A stretch of 64,000 nucleotides of DNA. Origin: Corinectria fuckeliana. Taxonomy: Eukaryota > Ascomycota > Sordariomycetes > Hypocreales > Nectriaceae. The stretch spans positions 115,180-179,179 of the forward strand of contig WPDH01000055.1 in the NCBI GenBank assembly GCA_019137255.1, read 5' to 3'. The notes beneath the pieces are model-generated. The model made no database searches. It had not been told where the DNA came from and saw nothing but the letters and a program-made list of their open reading frames with translations. Each line of letters opens with the position of its first letter. Position 1 is the stretch's first letter. Below are positions 1 to 10,802 of this stretch, in pieces. Position numbers and translations under genes: made by a program.

Positions 1-69
1 TTGCGCCTACTATCCTACCATTCATTTCCAACAAATCATTTATAAACCTGGGATTCTGATGTCGTCGCA

Positions 70-888
70 ATGTCGTTTTCGGATCCATCGGCATTCAGCT
101 TCGTTCTAGAAGACATCCAGAATCGGGCTTATCATCCTTCTCTGCATCAATTTCTCGAGGTCTGGGTTAAGGAAGTTCACGTTGAGTTTCTTCAACAGGG
201 TGGGAAAAAACCGCATGTTCTTTTCCGCCTCCTCACGCACACCCACGTTGACGCCATAAACAGATATGGCGTAGAAAAATGTCTCTTGGGATGCTTAGTT
301 TCCATGGAATACTTTGGCGGCGCGGAAAACACGGGAGAGTTTCTGCTCAGGCTCACAGAATATGACAACCACTCGTATGCGGCGGGCGCTGGTTTCCGAT
401 TTCCTTTGTTGAACAACCTCCGGGTTGGCGAATTCATCTCTATCCTCCAAGGGGCTCATCCAGCAACCCCGCCCGAACACCGATCCGATTTGACGCACTT
501 CCGCTTTGTTGTAGTGAGCTCTAGAAGTGTAGATGGATGCCGGGATATCGTGTAAGTACCTGAAACTCTAGCCCATCGGATTAGCGCTAAAACGATCTAC
601 AGCAGCCAGTGGATGATTCGGCTCCACGCCATGGGCTTTGTTGGGTGGACTGCCGATCACGTAACAGTTCCAAAGATTTCCTTTGAAAGGCCCCATAGTT
701 CCTTGAACTTCCACGACCTAATTGGCTGCAACTACAAGCCGACGGATTACCATGACAAGAAATCGAAACGAATCGTTACAGTCTCGTCTCTTCCGTTGTA
801 TCGAGGAATCTTTCCTGATTCTCGAGTGAAGCGTATCGAAAAGTATGGTGCGGCCCAGCTGCCTTATAAGCCTCGGAAGCATCAGTGA
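70..888 (+). CDS. Unknown conserved protein, paralog A (two exons)
   Basis: I do not recognise the family. Exons 70-551 and 603-888 are joined across a 51-nt intron (GTAAGT donor, CTACAG acceptor) and give 255 residues. The start is the ATG at 70, because MSFSDPSAF aligns with MSVSDPPSF of the paralog at 3833. Exon 2 carries the shared junction V-(S/T)-Q-W-M-I-R-L-H. No signal peptide or membrane segment is visible. Conserved stretches shared with the paralog are EVHVEFLQ-GGKKPHV, GCL-SMEY-GG, AGAGFRF, ISILQG and PPEH-SDLT. Both paralogs come to exactly 255 residues with the intron in the same place, which supports the model. An out-of-frame ATG at 59 opens a short uORF across the start. Confidence 0.8.
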
Positions 889-1682
889 AATCGAGGCAGT
901 TGGAGGCCGTGTCGCATGGAAGTCCTCCATAAGGCAGTGTCTACTTGATCAGGGGTATTTGGCGTGGCCCAGTGTTGTCTGAGGGCTTGGCTGCTTCAGG
1001 GGCGAGAGCCTCCGCGAGACGACGGACGAAGACACTCCGATGATGCGATGGAGAAGCGACGTCGGCGTCGAGGTCAGCGTCGCCACGTGTCGCGGCCGTT
1101 CCTTAAGCGGCGTCATCGAGGGGAATTGGCCAAGAGACATGAGCGATAATGCCGACGATGTTGACGCTGCCGAGGGCGAGGGCAAGCCTGGAGTGCGGGG
1201 CGGGACGGTGGGCGACGGGAGGCGACGCTGATTGCTCTTGAGATATTCAAATTGCCCTTTTCAAGATTCTTGATCCGGATACTAGCTTTTAATTAAGGTG
1301 GAGGATTTAAATCAAGGCATTAGGGAATTAGGGAATCAGGACATAAATCTAAGGCAATTATAATAGTCACTCTAAGCTACTCAGAATCGCTGGTTTGGCC
1401 TGGAGGTAGCATGTGTTTCTTGAGGCTAGAAAGAAGTCTACCATTGGTTGAGCACTTGAAAGACGACAACATTGATTAGTGTCCGGTATTCGTTCGCTTC
1501 GTAATTACGAGAGGACTCTTAGAACGGGCCGGAAATATCAAGTACCAGGTTCTGATTAGGACCTATTTTCTAGAGCTCCTTCCGCAATCTTTGCCAAGTC
1601 CATTTCGCAGTCCTGCTCAGTAGTAGACCTAGGTCAACGGTTTTTCCGTGGATTTGGCGCATCGATTGGGAGACCTATGGCT
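889..1682. other. Intergenic, no supported gene
   Basis: The 3' flank of paralog A. A GC-rich stretch at about 960-1230 is open in several frames, but without a coherent protein, splice sites or a recognisable domain. AT-richer sequence follows at about 1250-1370. I see no gene here. Confidence 0.6.
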
Positions 1683-2643
1683 TCAAGTCAGTTCACTGCG
1701 AGTAGCACAATGATGCAATGGGTCAAGAAAAGCCGCACCAAGTGTTGGAGTGCTCATGACCAGTAAAGTGCAGACGGTTCTCATGACTTCAAGGTTCTCT
1801 TCCGGCAGTTTGAGATTTTCTTTCAGTGAGCAAGGGTAGTGCCGCTGGATCATGGCGTAAGTCATGAAGCTGAGAGGCAGGAAGTTGGCTTGCTCAAAGT
1901 CGATGAAGTAGAGATCTCCTTCATCGGTGAACATGAAATTCCCCTCGTAGAGGTCTGAGAGGACAAAGTGCAACTCCCTTTCGAAGTTCAATGTGGGTGC
2001 TTCTTTGCTGAACCAAGTCGCAATCTATCGAGTGTTTAGTTTCGACTCGGCAACGACAAGGTGGGCTGCGTTGACTCTCGCATACCTTGTTCATGTGTTT
2101 TTCCAACAGATCCACTGTTTGGTACTCAATTGTGGACTGATAATCTTTGAAAAGCGGATGTCGAATGAGACCACCTCCGTATGGCCCTGGAGACGCATCT
2201 TGAGGAACTTGAAAGGATAGAAAGAGCTACAGGGCGCGCTCGATTTTCCCGAGATAGACATATTCCTCAGTCCTGACAGCCTCCCAGTTCTCGTCCATCA
2301 GAGTCCGAAGGGTCTTCCCAGGAACATACTCCATGAGAATAAGTGTCCAGCTTGTCAAGTCAACAGAACGGTACACTTTGGGGATGTTGATGCCCGCGCG
2401 GTCACTCGGAGGTATTTTCTGCAAGGTTTCATACGCCCATATTTGAGTACGTGCTTCTGCGTCTCTGCCCTTGTCTCTATTGCCCCCGAATTTAATGAAT
2501 ATGAGGGGTTTCTCAGGAGGATATACGAAGCCGCTGATTGAGTATCCTCGAGAGTCGCAAGGAGGTATGTCCCGTGATAACTCAATCAGCCTGTCCACAG
2601 ACAGACTATCGGCAACTTGCTGGGGGGATAGTGTCGCACCCAT
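1683..2643 (-). pseudogene. APH/choline-kinase-like phosphotransferase with in-frame stop
   Basis: Exon 1 is 2643-2086 and exon 2 is 2024-1683, around a 61-nt intron (GTATGC donor, CTAAAC branch, TAG acceptor). The frame reads through both exons as a 299-codon phosphotransferase-family protein except for one TAG at 2229-2227 (codon 139), between IERAL and LFLSFQVPQD. ATG 2643 (MGATLSPQQ) is the first ATG, preceded by no conserved sequence. Kinase-like signatures follow the stop: LSDLYEGN in place of the usual H-x-D-x4-N loop (Ser for His) and YFIDFEQA as the metal-binding Asp. CAG-to-TAG is the simplest change and fits C-to-T mutation. Either this is a nonsense allele, or a truncated product of 138 residues is made that lacks the catalytic part. 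No plausible intron removes the stop. Confidence 0.75.
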
Positions 2644-3832
2644 TTCCAACGGAAGGAAGACCTCGTGCGCGAAATAGAGAGTTTTGATGCCATAGACGCG
2701 CAAAATAATGGAAAAGGGTGAGTGAAGGCCAGAAAATGACAAAGATGTTGAATCGGGAGTATGCAGTGGAACTATGCTTAGCTCAGCGTAGACCCCGTGA
2801 CAGGCACCAGTAAGCGTGTGTGCCTAAGCGCCGTGAGTCAGATCCCGTTACTTCGTAATCTACCAGTTTCAAGTTTGCCATCTCACATAGTGAAAGCGCC
2901 CACAGCAGATCGCGTCATAGCTACAGGTCGCAAGACGGCGAACCGAAAAAAGCGGCGAGCCAAATATACTTTGACATACCTTCTCGCATCTTCGCTCCCT
3001 TCCACCCATGTTATCTATGAAGTAACTGCTTACGCGCTGTCTGTCCGTACCGGCTCCCCTCTAGGTTTGTACTCACACTCAGTTCTCGCGCAATCGAGCT
3101 GGTTGTCAGCCGGCCGAGATCCTGTAATCAGGCCATGCCGTCATGATAAACGCCGTTCGCCAGGCTGCAAGGTAAGCTGGGCTGAGCTCCAACTTACAGT
3201 ACGCAGTTGTTGGTTGCGAGTAACCAATCATCTCTCTGACAACATGGGTACGTTTCAGTCATTAGGCGCCGAGAACCGTGATGATCTGAACACATCTTGT
3301 GTTGGTTCTCAACATGCCTAAGAATAGAGAAATCGCCGGAGCAGGCTAATTTGAGCAGATTTCAAGGCTTGTGCCTCGGCACACTTGAGATTCAGCGCTT
3401 AAGGGTGGTCACTGGTAGGCGCTGTAGGCGGCCAGAACCGGGCCGTTTTCCACATTTCTAATTTCAGGCATGTTGGCCCTAATGAAAAGAGTTGGGAGCG
3501 GCACGGATGCATGCAACAATAATCGGAGTATGCTATTGGCCCTGATGTCGAAGCAAGAATGTTGGTCGGCGGTTACCAGTGCTGGTACTGAGTGACGCCC
3601 ATCATGCAATACCTACTAGGTAAGGACATGTAATTGAGCGATGCATTATAAGAAGCCAACCACCTGCCACAATGAGTTTTTCCCTTTGAATCAACTTGTT
3701 CAGCTCAATCGCAACCTTCTTCTTGTTGAGTCATCTCCAAATACAACTGCTTACAATCATACGACCCACCCTTCAATCGTTCATCAACACAAATTCTTTC
3801 TAAATCTCGAATCCTCATATCACCTATTGCAG
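2644..3832. other. Intergenic between phosphotransferase relic and paralog B
   Basis: An open frame at 2797-3321 starts with GTG and has no recognisable domain, so I do not call it. About 3740-3832 is pyrimidine- and A-rich and looks like the promoter/5' UTR of paralog B. Nothing else is supported. Confidence 0.5.
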
Positions 3833-4670
3833 ATGTCAGTGTCGGATCCACCATCGTTCAAATTCGATCTGGAGGATGTTGGTAATCGCCTTTACTATCC
3901 TGTTCTGAACGCATTCTTGGAATACTTTGCTTCTGAGGTCCATGTTGAATTTCTTCAACATGGTGGGAAAAAGCCGCATGTTGCCCTTCGCATCCGCATC
4001 CGTGACCACATCGACTCCGAGAACCGATATGGACAGCGAGTAAGGCTCCAAGGATGCTTGATCTCAATGGAGTACATCGGTGGCGACCTGGACGCAGGGG
4101 AGCTTATGATCAAGCTCTTGAGCTACGATAGTTCATCCTATTCGGCAGGCGCTGGGTTCCGGTTTACTCCTTTGAAATGGCTCCGGATCCGCGAAGTGAT
4201 TTCCATCCTCCAGGGAACCTACAACAGACTTCCGCCAGAACATGAATCCGACTTGACGCTGTACCAATTTGTTCTGGCAGATCCTATAACCGGTAGTGTA
4301 GATAGATGCCGCAATATTGTGTAAGTAAACTCTAGGCTGGCCCTAGCATGGAAATTCAAGTTACAAGAACAACGTTAAGAAGACTCGCAGCACCCAATGG
4401 ATGATTAGGCTACACACTATAGGCTTTGTCTCATGGACTGCTAATGCCCAGTCAGTTCCTGGGATCGTCCTTGATAAGGACGTCATTTCGTTGAACTTCC
4501 AGCACCTGATTGGCAACAACTATAAACCCACGAGCCGGAATAACCATCGCGGTGAGGTTATTGTTAAAGTTTCGCGCCTCCCCTTAGACCGAGGAGTTTT
4601 CCTTGATCCTCGAGTGAGCCGTGTCGAACAATACGGAGGGGCTCTGTTGCCTTATAACCCATTGCGTTGA
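3833..4670 (+). CDS. Unknown conserved protein, paralog B (two exons)
   Basis: Exons 3833-4320 and 4391-4670 are joined across a 70-nt intron (GTAAGT donor, CGCAG acceptor) and give 255 residues. An open frame extends upstream to 3641, but homology with paralog A begins at MSVSDPPSF (3833) and the upstream peptide looks like translated UTR. Roughly half of positions match paralog A, including EVHVEFLQ, GGKKPHV, SMEY, AGAGFRF, ISILQG and, in exon 2, IGNNYKP and LPL-RG-F-DPRV. No targeting signal is seen. The function is unknown. Identical length and intron position show a local duplication; the divergence suggests an old one. Confidence 0.8.
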
Positions 4671-5077
4671 GCCTATCATCACTTGGAACGAGGGAACGTT
4701 AGGACGAGGGAATGTGATGGCTTTGGATAATATTTAAGAAAGGGTCATGCTACTCGGGCTGTAACATATGTCTTCCGGCTGTAGGCTTATTCTTCTTTAC
4801 CATTCCATTCGTTCTAGCACAGAACTATTAAAATGTTCTACAGTGAAAAGAAGCCATGCAATCACAGCGCTATTTACGTTGGCAATTCCGCCACAGAAAC
4901 ACAGCATCTCTTGTGCACCAATACCTACATGAACCGAGCCGAAACTCGCATCACCGTAGCCAAGAAGGGCCTGGAATATTAAGTTGGCACGCCCAGCTTG
5001 AAGGCAAACACCCTCTTAATAAACAACCGCCCGGCTCAATTACCCGTCATCATGCAAATTGATTTTCAGGGACCCAA
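4671..5077. other. Intergenic (convergent genes)
   Basis: Holds the 3' flanks of paralog B and of the minus-strand secreted-protein gene. A short open frame at 4856-5062 shows no domain. I see nothing else. Confidence 0.6.
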
Positions 5078-6004
5078 TCACGCAGGAGACACCGGGCTCC
5101 GACAGTCAGAGTCGAAGAAGATGCCCATATCGTAATTGTAGAGAGAGGTACTCGAATATCCTTCAAACATTATTTGCCAAGCCCCGCTAGCCGAACTTAT
5201 GCTTGATGCGAACCGGTCGTAAGTTCGGGACCCCGACGAATCCGTCCCTGTTCCCGAGCATTTGAGGAGCGAGCCGGACGTGTACTCGCCGGACGGGATC
5301 GAGCAGAGCACGGCGCCGTTTGTGACGGGAGCCGCGGCGAAGCGCACCACGCGTAGGGCTTGGTTGGCGTACGGCGACGGCAGGTAGACCTGCTTCCCGG
5401 GATCCGTGTTGTTGAGCGTCAACGCGCCGGTGAGGAGATCCAGGTTGTAGAGGTTGTAGACTGTGTTGGACGGGGCTTGAAGGATCTGGTTGCTCATCGT
5501 GGTGCCACCGGCGACGTGATAGCCGTAGTTGATTTTATCCTCCGAGATGGCCTTGATACAGAAGCCGGTGACAGTGGTGGTGGGCTCGGGACTAGCAGTT
5601 GTTGTTGTCGTCGTCGTCGTCGATTCGAGAGCAGTGGTAGTGGTGGTAATTTCTGGTTCGAGAGAAGTGGTAGTCGTCGTGTCGGCCCCGGATTCAGAGG
5701 TGGCCGTAGTGGGCCCAGCTTCGGAGGATGTAGTGACCGTCGTTGACCCAGCTTCGGAGGTTGTAGCGACTGTTGCGGTGGACTCAGCTTCGGAGACTGT
5801 AGAGACCGTCGTGGTAGACTCCTCGAGGGCAGAGCTAGTCGTTGTCTCAGTCTCTGTACTGACCGCGGCCGAAGCCGAGGAGGCTGAGGAGGCAGACTCA
5901 GAGCTCACAGTGGTGATGCTGGCGGTCTCGGAGGAACTAGGACGGCAAGGGCCTGCGTAGGCCAAGGCTGCAAGAGCCGACAGAGCTAGGAGCGAGACGC
6001 GCAT
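5078..6004 (-). CDS. Secreted Ser/Thr-rich protein, unknown function
   Basis: Single exon, 308 residues from ATG 6004. The frame continues nine codons upstream but without an ATG, and starting at 6004 puts MRVSLLALSALAALAYA at the N-terminus as a classic signal peptide. Residues about 25-145 are almost only Ser, Thr, Glu, Ala and Val with runs of Thr, a likely O-glycosylated stalk. The C-terminal half (from about FCIKAISEDK) is a compact domain with few cysteines, ending FFDSDCRSPVSPA. No GPI-anchor signal is seen, so the product is probably cell-wall or extracellular. The C-terminal domain is not one I can name. Confidence 0.8.
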   Translation of the reverse strand: MRVSLLALSALAALAYAGPCRPSSSETASITTVSSESASSASSASAAVSTETETTTSSALEESTTTVSTVSEAESTATVATTSEAGSTTVTTSSEAGPTTATSESGADTTTTTSLEPEITTTTTALESTTTTTTTTASPEPTTTVTGFCIKAISEDKINYGYHVAGGTTMSNQILQAPSNTVYNLYNLDLLTGALTLNNTDPGKQVYLPSPYANQALRVVRFAAAPVTNGAVLCSIPSGEYTSGSLLKCSGTGTDSSGSRTYDRFASSISSASGAWQIMFEGYSSTSLYNYDMGIFFDSDCRSPVSPA

Positions 6005-7968
6005 GGTGCAGACTGGCCAGTGAATAGGCAAATATTAACAATTAATGGACAACTGGAACGAAGGAAGAACAAGCAAAGCGGAACGAGTGTCGATGGGCCA
6101 GCAAAACCCGAGCCTTGAGACGAAGGAGTGTGAAAGGAAGGAGGGCAGGCAGTCAGTCACTAAAGGCCTTTTCAACAGTCATGGATGAGCAAGGGACCCA
6201 TGCAACCTAGGGCCATCTCCTTTGTTTGTTATCCTCTTTGGGCCAGCTGCGTGGCCTTGGCAGCCCGTGCCGCTCTCCCCGGTCCCCATTTTTTGTTTTC
6301 TCGAGATACCCGAGAGATGCTAAATAGTTGGATGCATGCTACCTTTCGCAAGACGAAGAGGATCATCTATAGCAGCCAGGAACTTTTGCTTCTCTTGTCT
6401 GAAAGACTTCGATGGCTTTCACGCAGCGGAAGCACTGTTTGGTTTTAAATAATGCGTCCTTCCGAGTGTTGGGTCGTAGATATTTTTTATCTTCTCGCGC
6501 TCGTGCGGCGTTGGAGACTATCGATTTTATATGGGGAACCCGGTCCGAATTCAGAACGCTGAAAGACGCGGCGTGCGCGGCGTCTAACTGTAACAGAGCT
6601 GGTCGTTTTCCACTACCGCTATTAAAAGCGAGCTAATATTTAACCATGCTAATTTTGTTTAGGCGGCTCTTACGGCGGCAGCGAAGTACGGGCAAAAAGA
6701 CCAGACTTGCTGTCAATTCTCTAGCTATATATTAGCTGCATCGAGATACTTTATTTCTAGCATGACCTATCAGATAATAGGCTACTACTTAAGTCAGCCA
6801 TTGCTCGGAACCTTTCAATCATAAACTCGCCGGACCGTTCATGCTACGGCTTTGGATGCGGGGGGAGGCACTTGTCAGCCCAACCGCTGTAGATGGCTTG
6901 GATCAGGGTTGCTACTTGCCTCCCACGTTGACTAAGATGTCCACGTGCTTGTCACCGTAAGCCTCGGAAGCTTTCCTGAGCTCTTCTCATAGACAGAGTA
7001 TGATACCTACTCTGTGTCTCCGGAGCGATGTAAGGGAGTATGGGAGAGAGGAAAGCTGGGTTTAGGAACATTAGACAACCATGGCTAACAACTGGCTGCT
7101 AGACCTTGTCAGCTACTTTAAAAGGATCATCGTGAGACAGCCAATCGTTTTAGTGAATTTGGCGTCATCCGACCTGTCCTCCTTCAAGATGAGGCAGGCT
7201 TCCGGCCTCAAATTTTTTTTTGCTTTTAGAAAAAAAGGGGGTTAGCAATTTTAGACCGAGTCTCATGCCAGAAGTGGGAAAAGTGTTGTGGAGGAAGAAT
7301 GTTCGTATCTGGATGAAGGCCACGCTCTTCAGTTGCCGCCTGACCAGGAGTTGGCGGTGTCAACTCGGCAGCAACGTCACGAGAAGGTTCGCTTCGAGAT
7401 GGCAAGTCCGGATCTTGTTCGGCGGTGTTGTGGTATGTGCAATGAAGCGCGACAGATAGGTGGAAGTGAGGTGGGAAGATCATGTTTATGTGAGAATAAA
7501 TGCGGGGAGTTGTTAGGAGCTTTGCGCCCTTACTACATAGTATTCATCCAACAACCAACACCAAAAGTGAGGCTTCAGCCAATAGGCCTTCGCGCTGACC
7601 ATATAAAAACATGAGTTGTGCTATTCCTGTTGTGGCATATGTCTATTCAGCCCGACTAGAAACATCATACAGCCTATATAGCACGACTCAAATATATGGT
7701 CAATCGGGACTAGATCATAAATAGATCATGCCCAGCTCCGGGTCCCGGGTGGATCTTATCGTCCGATTAAATTTGCTCTCTAGAGGCCGAACCTGAGGCC
7801 CCGGAACGGATATATCGGCCCCGGTTCTAACGCGTCGTGCCCGCGGGATGTTGAATATGTCCGGCGCCGAGATCCATTCTAGGCATCAACTTACCCACCA
7901 GGATTTCTGTCTTACAATCCCACTGCTTTCATTGACCGACTCATATCGCCCTCTGTTTGCTACCAGCC
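6005..7968. other. Intergenic, about 2 kb without a supported gene
   Basis: Only short incoherent open frames. The 6040-6180 stretch is probably the promoter of the secreted-protein gene. Sequence at about 6600-6830 is AT-richer. The last few hundred bases before 7969 are the likely promoter of the desaturase gene. I see no RNA gene. Confidence 0.55.
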
Positions 7969-9691
7969 ATGCTGAAGCCGCACACTACCACCGCGATGCC
8001 TAACAAGAGGCTCCTTTCCCGCAGCCAGGTCCTGGGCCTGATTGCAGAAGGGCAGCACATTGTCATCGTCGACCAACATGTCCTCAGGGTGGACAGTTGG
8101 CTTCAATACCATCCCGGCGGCGACAAGACCATCAAGCACATGGTTGGACGTGACGCAACGGACGAGGTTACTGTGTACGTTTTGTTGTGTTTCTCCACGC
8201 CGGTACTCCAGCTGACCGCCGCTTTCGTGCAGACTCCATGCCCCCGAGACCAAGGAACAGATGATGCGATATCGAATCGGGAGAATAGAGGGCCACTGGA
8301 AGAACGTCTTGCCCCCAATCCAAGGCGGCCATGTTCGAGCGTCGGCCGAAGGAGAAGGAGTGCATTCTACGTCAACATCTTCGTCTAGCGAAACTAGCTC
8401 TCGCGAAATGTCGCCCGACTTTGATACACCAGACGCGACCCTGCATCGTCGTCACGGGATCATGCCATCTTCGCCCTCTACCTCGAGCCTGTCGGCGGCA
8501 GAAGAGGAGAGCACGGAACAGAAAAGCCCCAACGGCTTCCTCGACGCGCAAACGAGAAGCGAAATCACCCTGGACCTCGACAAATATCCTTCGCTGGACG
8601 ACGAGACCCAGAACGACATCGTGCACAGGTACCGGCTGCTGGAGGAGCGATTAAAGGTTGAGGGGCTGTTCCAGTGCAACTACAGAGCGTATGCTGCCGA
8701 GATCACTCGATACATCATGCTGTTCTCGGGAATGCTGTTCTTCCTGAGTCTAAGATGGTACGTTCCCAGTGCCATCTGTCTTGGTGTCCTCTGGCAGCAG
8801 TTGGTCTTTGCTGCGCACGACGCCGGCCATATGGGCATCACCCACAACTTCCATGTCGACTCTTGCATTGCCATCTTCATCGGCGACTTCCTAGGCGGCC
8901 TCTCGATGGGATGGTGGAAGCGCAATCACAACATCCACCACATCGTTACGAATCACCCTGAGCATGATCCGGACATCGAGCACATGCCCTTCCTCGCCGT
9001 CTCCCACCGCCTCCTCGGGGATCTCTTCTCTACCTACTACGAGCGGGTGATGACCTACGACGCCTTTGCCAAGGTTTTGCTAAGAGTCCAACCGTATACT
9101 TATTACATCTTGATGCTATTTGGCCGCTTCAACCTCTACTTCCTCTCGTGGGATCATCTACTTGCTAGACGCGGACCAAAGAAAGGCCCAGCTGCGTACC
9201 AGTTCCCTCTCGAGCTGGTCGGCCAGGCCTTCTTCTGGACCTGGTTCGGCTACGGCATCCTCTACAAGTGCATTCCGACAGGCTGGGATCGCTTCATCTT
9301 CGTCATCACCAGCCACATGCTCCAGTCGCCGCTACACGTCCAATTCACCCTGTCCCACTTCGCCATGAGCACAGCGGACCTCGGGGTAGACGAATCCTTC
9401 CCGCAGAAGATGCTGCGCACGACGATGGATGTTGACTGCCCGACTTGGCTGGACTTTTTACACGGCGGCCTGCAGTTCCAGGCGATCCATCACTTGTACC
9501 CCCGTATGCCGCGCCATAACTTGCGTCGCGCCCAAAGCCTGGTGCAGGAGTTTTGCGCAGAGGTTGGGATTCCCTATGCCCTGTATGGCTTCGTGGACTG
9601 CAATAAAGAGGTTGTGGGCAAGCTTGCGGAAGTGTCGCGGCAGGCGGCTATCTTGGCCGAGTGTCAGAGAGTTGCGGCCAAGCACGGCTGA
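7969..9691 (+). CDS. Cytochrome b5-fusion desaturase (sphingolipid delta-8 type)
   Basis: Exons 7969-8174 and 8233-9691 (58-nt intron, GTACGT...GTGCAG) give 554 residues. Residues about 20-90 are a cytochrome b5 domain with the heme motif HPGG. The desaturase domain has three histidine boxes, HDAGH, HNIHH and QAIHH. Gln instead of His opening the third box is the mark of front-end (b5-fusion) desaturases. Hydrophobic segments around the boxes fit an ER membrane enzyme. In fungi this architecture belongs to the sphingolipid delta-8 desaturases that act on the long-chain base of glucosylceramides; substrate is inferred. A Ser-rich linker of about 70 residues separates the two domains. ATG 7969 is the first in frame; ATG 7996 is an alternative. 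Confidence 0.88.
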
Positions 9692-9783
9692 GTTAATAAG
9701 CGCTGTAAAGGTCTGAGAGACTAGCTACAAACAATAATTCCTACTTCACCTTTTCACTCCATACACAGCCACCAACCAAAAAC

Positions 9784-10554
9784 ATGGCGACAATTCACAT
9801 CCTGCGCCACGGGCAAGCAGTCCACAAGTGAGCCTCCAACTCCAAGTAATCGAGCGAGTCTACATCTAACCCGACGGCCTTCAGCGTGCAGAGGGGCTAC
9901 CCGCACCGAGACCCTCCCCTGACCGAACTCGGATCGCAGCAGGCCAAGAAGGTCCAGCCACCCGCCCAGCCCGACCTCATCCTGATATCCCCCATGACGC
10001 GGACGATCCAGACAGCTCTCGTCGTCTTCCACGAGCTTCTCGACGCCTCTCCCGCCAAGGTCGAGGTACAAATCTGGCCGGACTTGCGCGAAGGCTACGA
10101 CGCCATCTGCAACAAGGGCGTCGCCCGCGCAGACATCGCTGCCAAATTTCCGCAGTTTGATTTCTCGGCCTGCGACGAGGAATGGGATTATCCGCCGCAC
10201 AGCGCCGAAGACGCCACAGCACGCGCCGAGAGGGTTCGGCAGCGCCTCGAGGCTCTGTCTAGCTCCTACAGAGACATCTTTCTTCTTACGCACCGCGGAT
10301 TCATTGCTTTTCTTGTTCAGGGAGCAAGATTTGATGTTTGTGGTATGACTGCCTTTGAAGAAACGGACCTCCTAATTCCTGGCTTATGATCCTATCTAGA
10401 ATGCCGGTCTTACAGGTTCGCCACCGAGGTAGAGGAGGCCAGACACGGCGTCAACTGTGACACTGGCGCCCAGCAGGACTTTGGTCCGAGCCTGCTACTA
10501 CCATATTTTCCCGCGCCGGAGGATAAAGAGAAGGAACTGAAGGTCACCAGCTGA
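9784..10554 (+). CDS. Histidine phosphatase / phosphoglycerate mutase family protein
   Basis: Three exons, 9784-9827, 9885-10342 and 10400-10554, give 218 residues; all phases agree. The catalytic LRHGQAVHN motif is at residues 7-15 and is completed across intron 1. The second catalytic His lies in LLTHRGFIAFL, and the SPMTRTIQTA region is typical of the family. Intron 2 ends at CTATCTAG, which yields the family-like ECRSYRFATE; the later CTTACAG acceptor would break the frame. Probably a small cytosolic phosphatase rather than a glycolytic mutase; the substrate is unknown. It starts only 92 bp after the desaturase stop, on the same strand, so its promoter is very short. Confidence 0.85.
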
Positions 10555-10802
10555 GTACCTGAGTACCACGAATGTAGTCGTCTTAGCGCTAGTTAAGTTT
10601 CAACGCGCTCATGCGTACACTCGAAGGCCTCTCTATTATCGTTATTCACCAGCTATAATAGTATAAAGCTAGTTAAGGGGAGCGAGCGCAGTATTACCTG
10701 AAGGTTTCCTATCAGTGTTGTTGTGACGTACTAAAGTACGCGAAGAGCTAACTAACAGGTTGCTTTGGAGACATGTCACCCATGGGTGTTGTCAAACATC
10801 TG

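Noticed and set aside
2797..3321. 174-codon open frame between the phosphotransferase relic and paralog B
   Set aside because: Starts at GTG, has no domain, no splice context and no coherent composition.
5360..5960. Two plus-strand open frames rich in Val/Ser/Gly
   Set aside because: Shadows of the Thr/Ser-rich minus-strand secreted protein; repeat-driven lack of stops.
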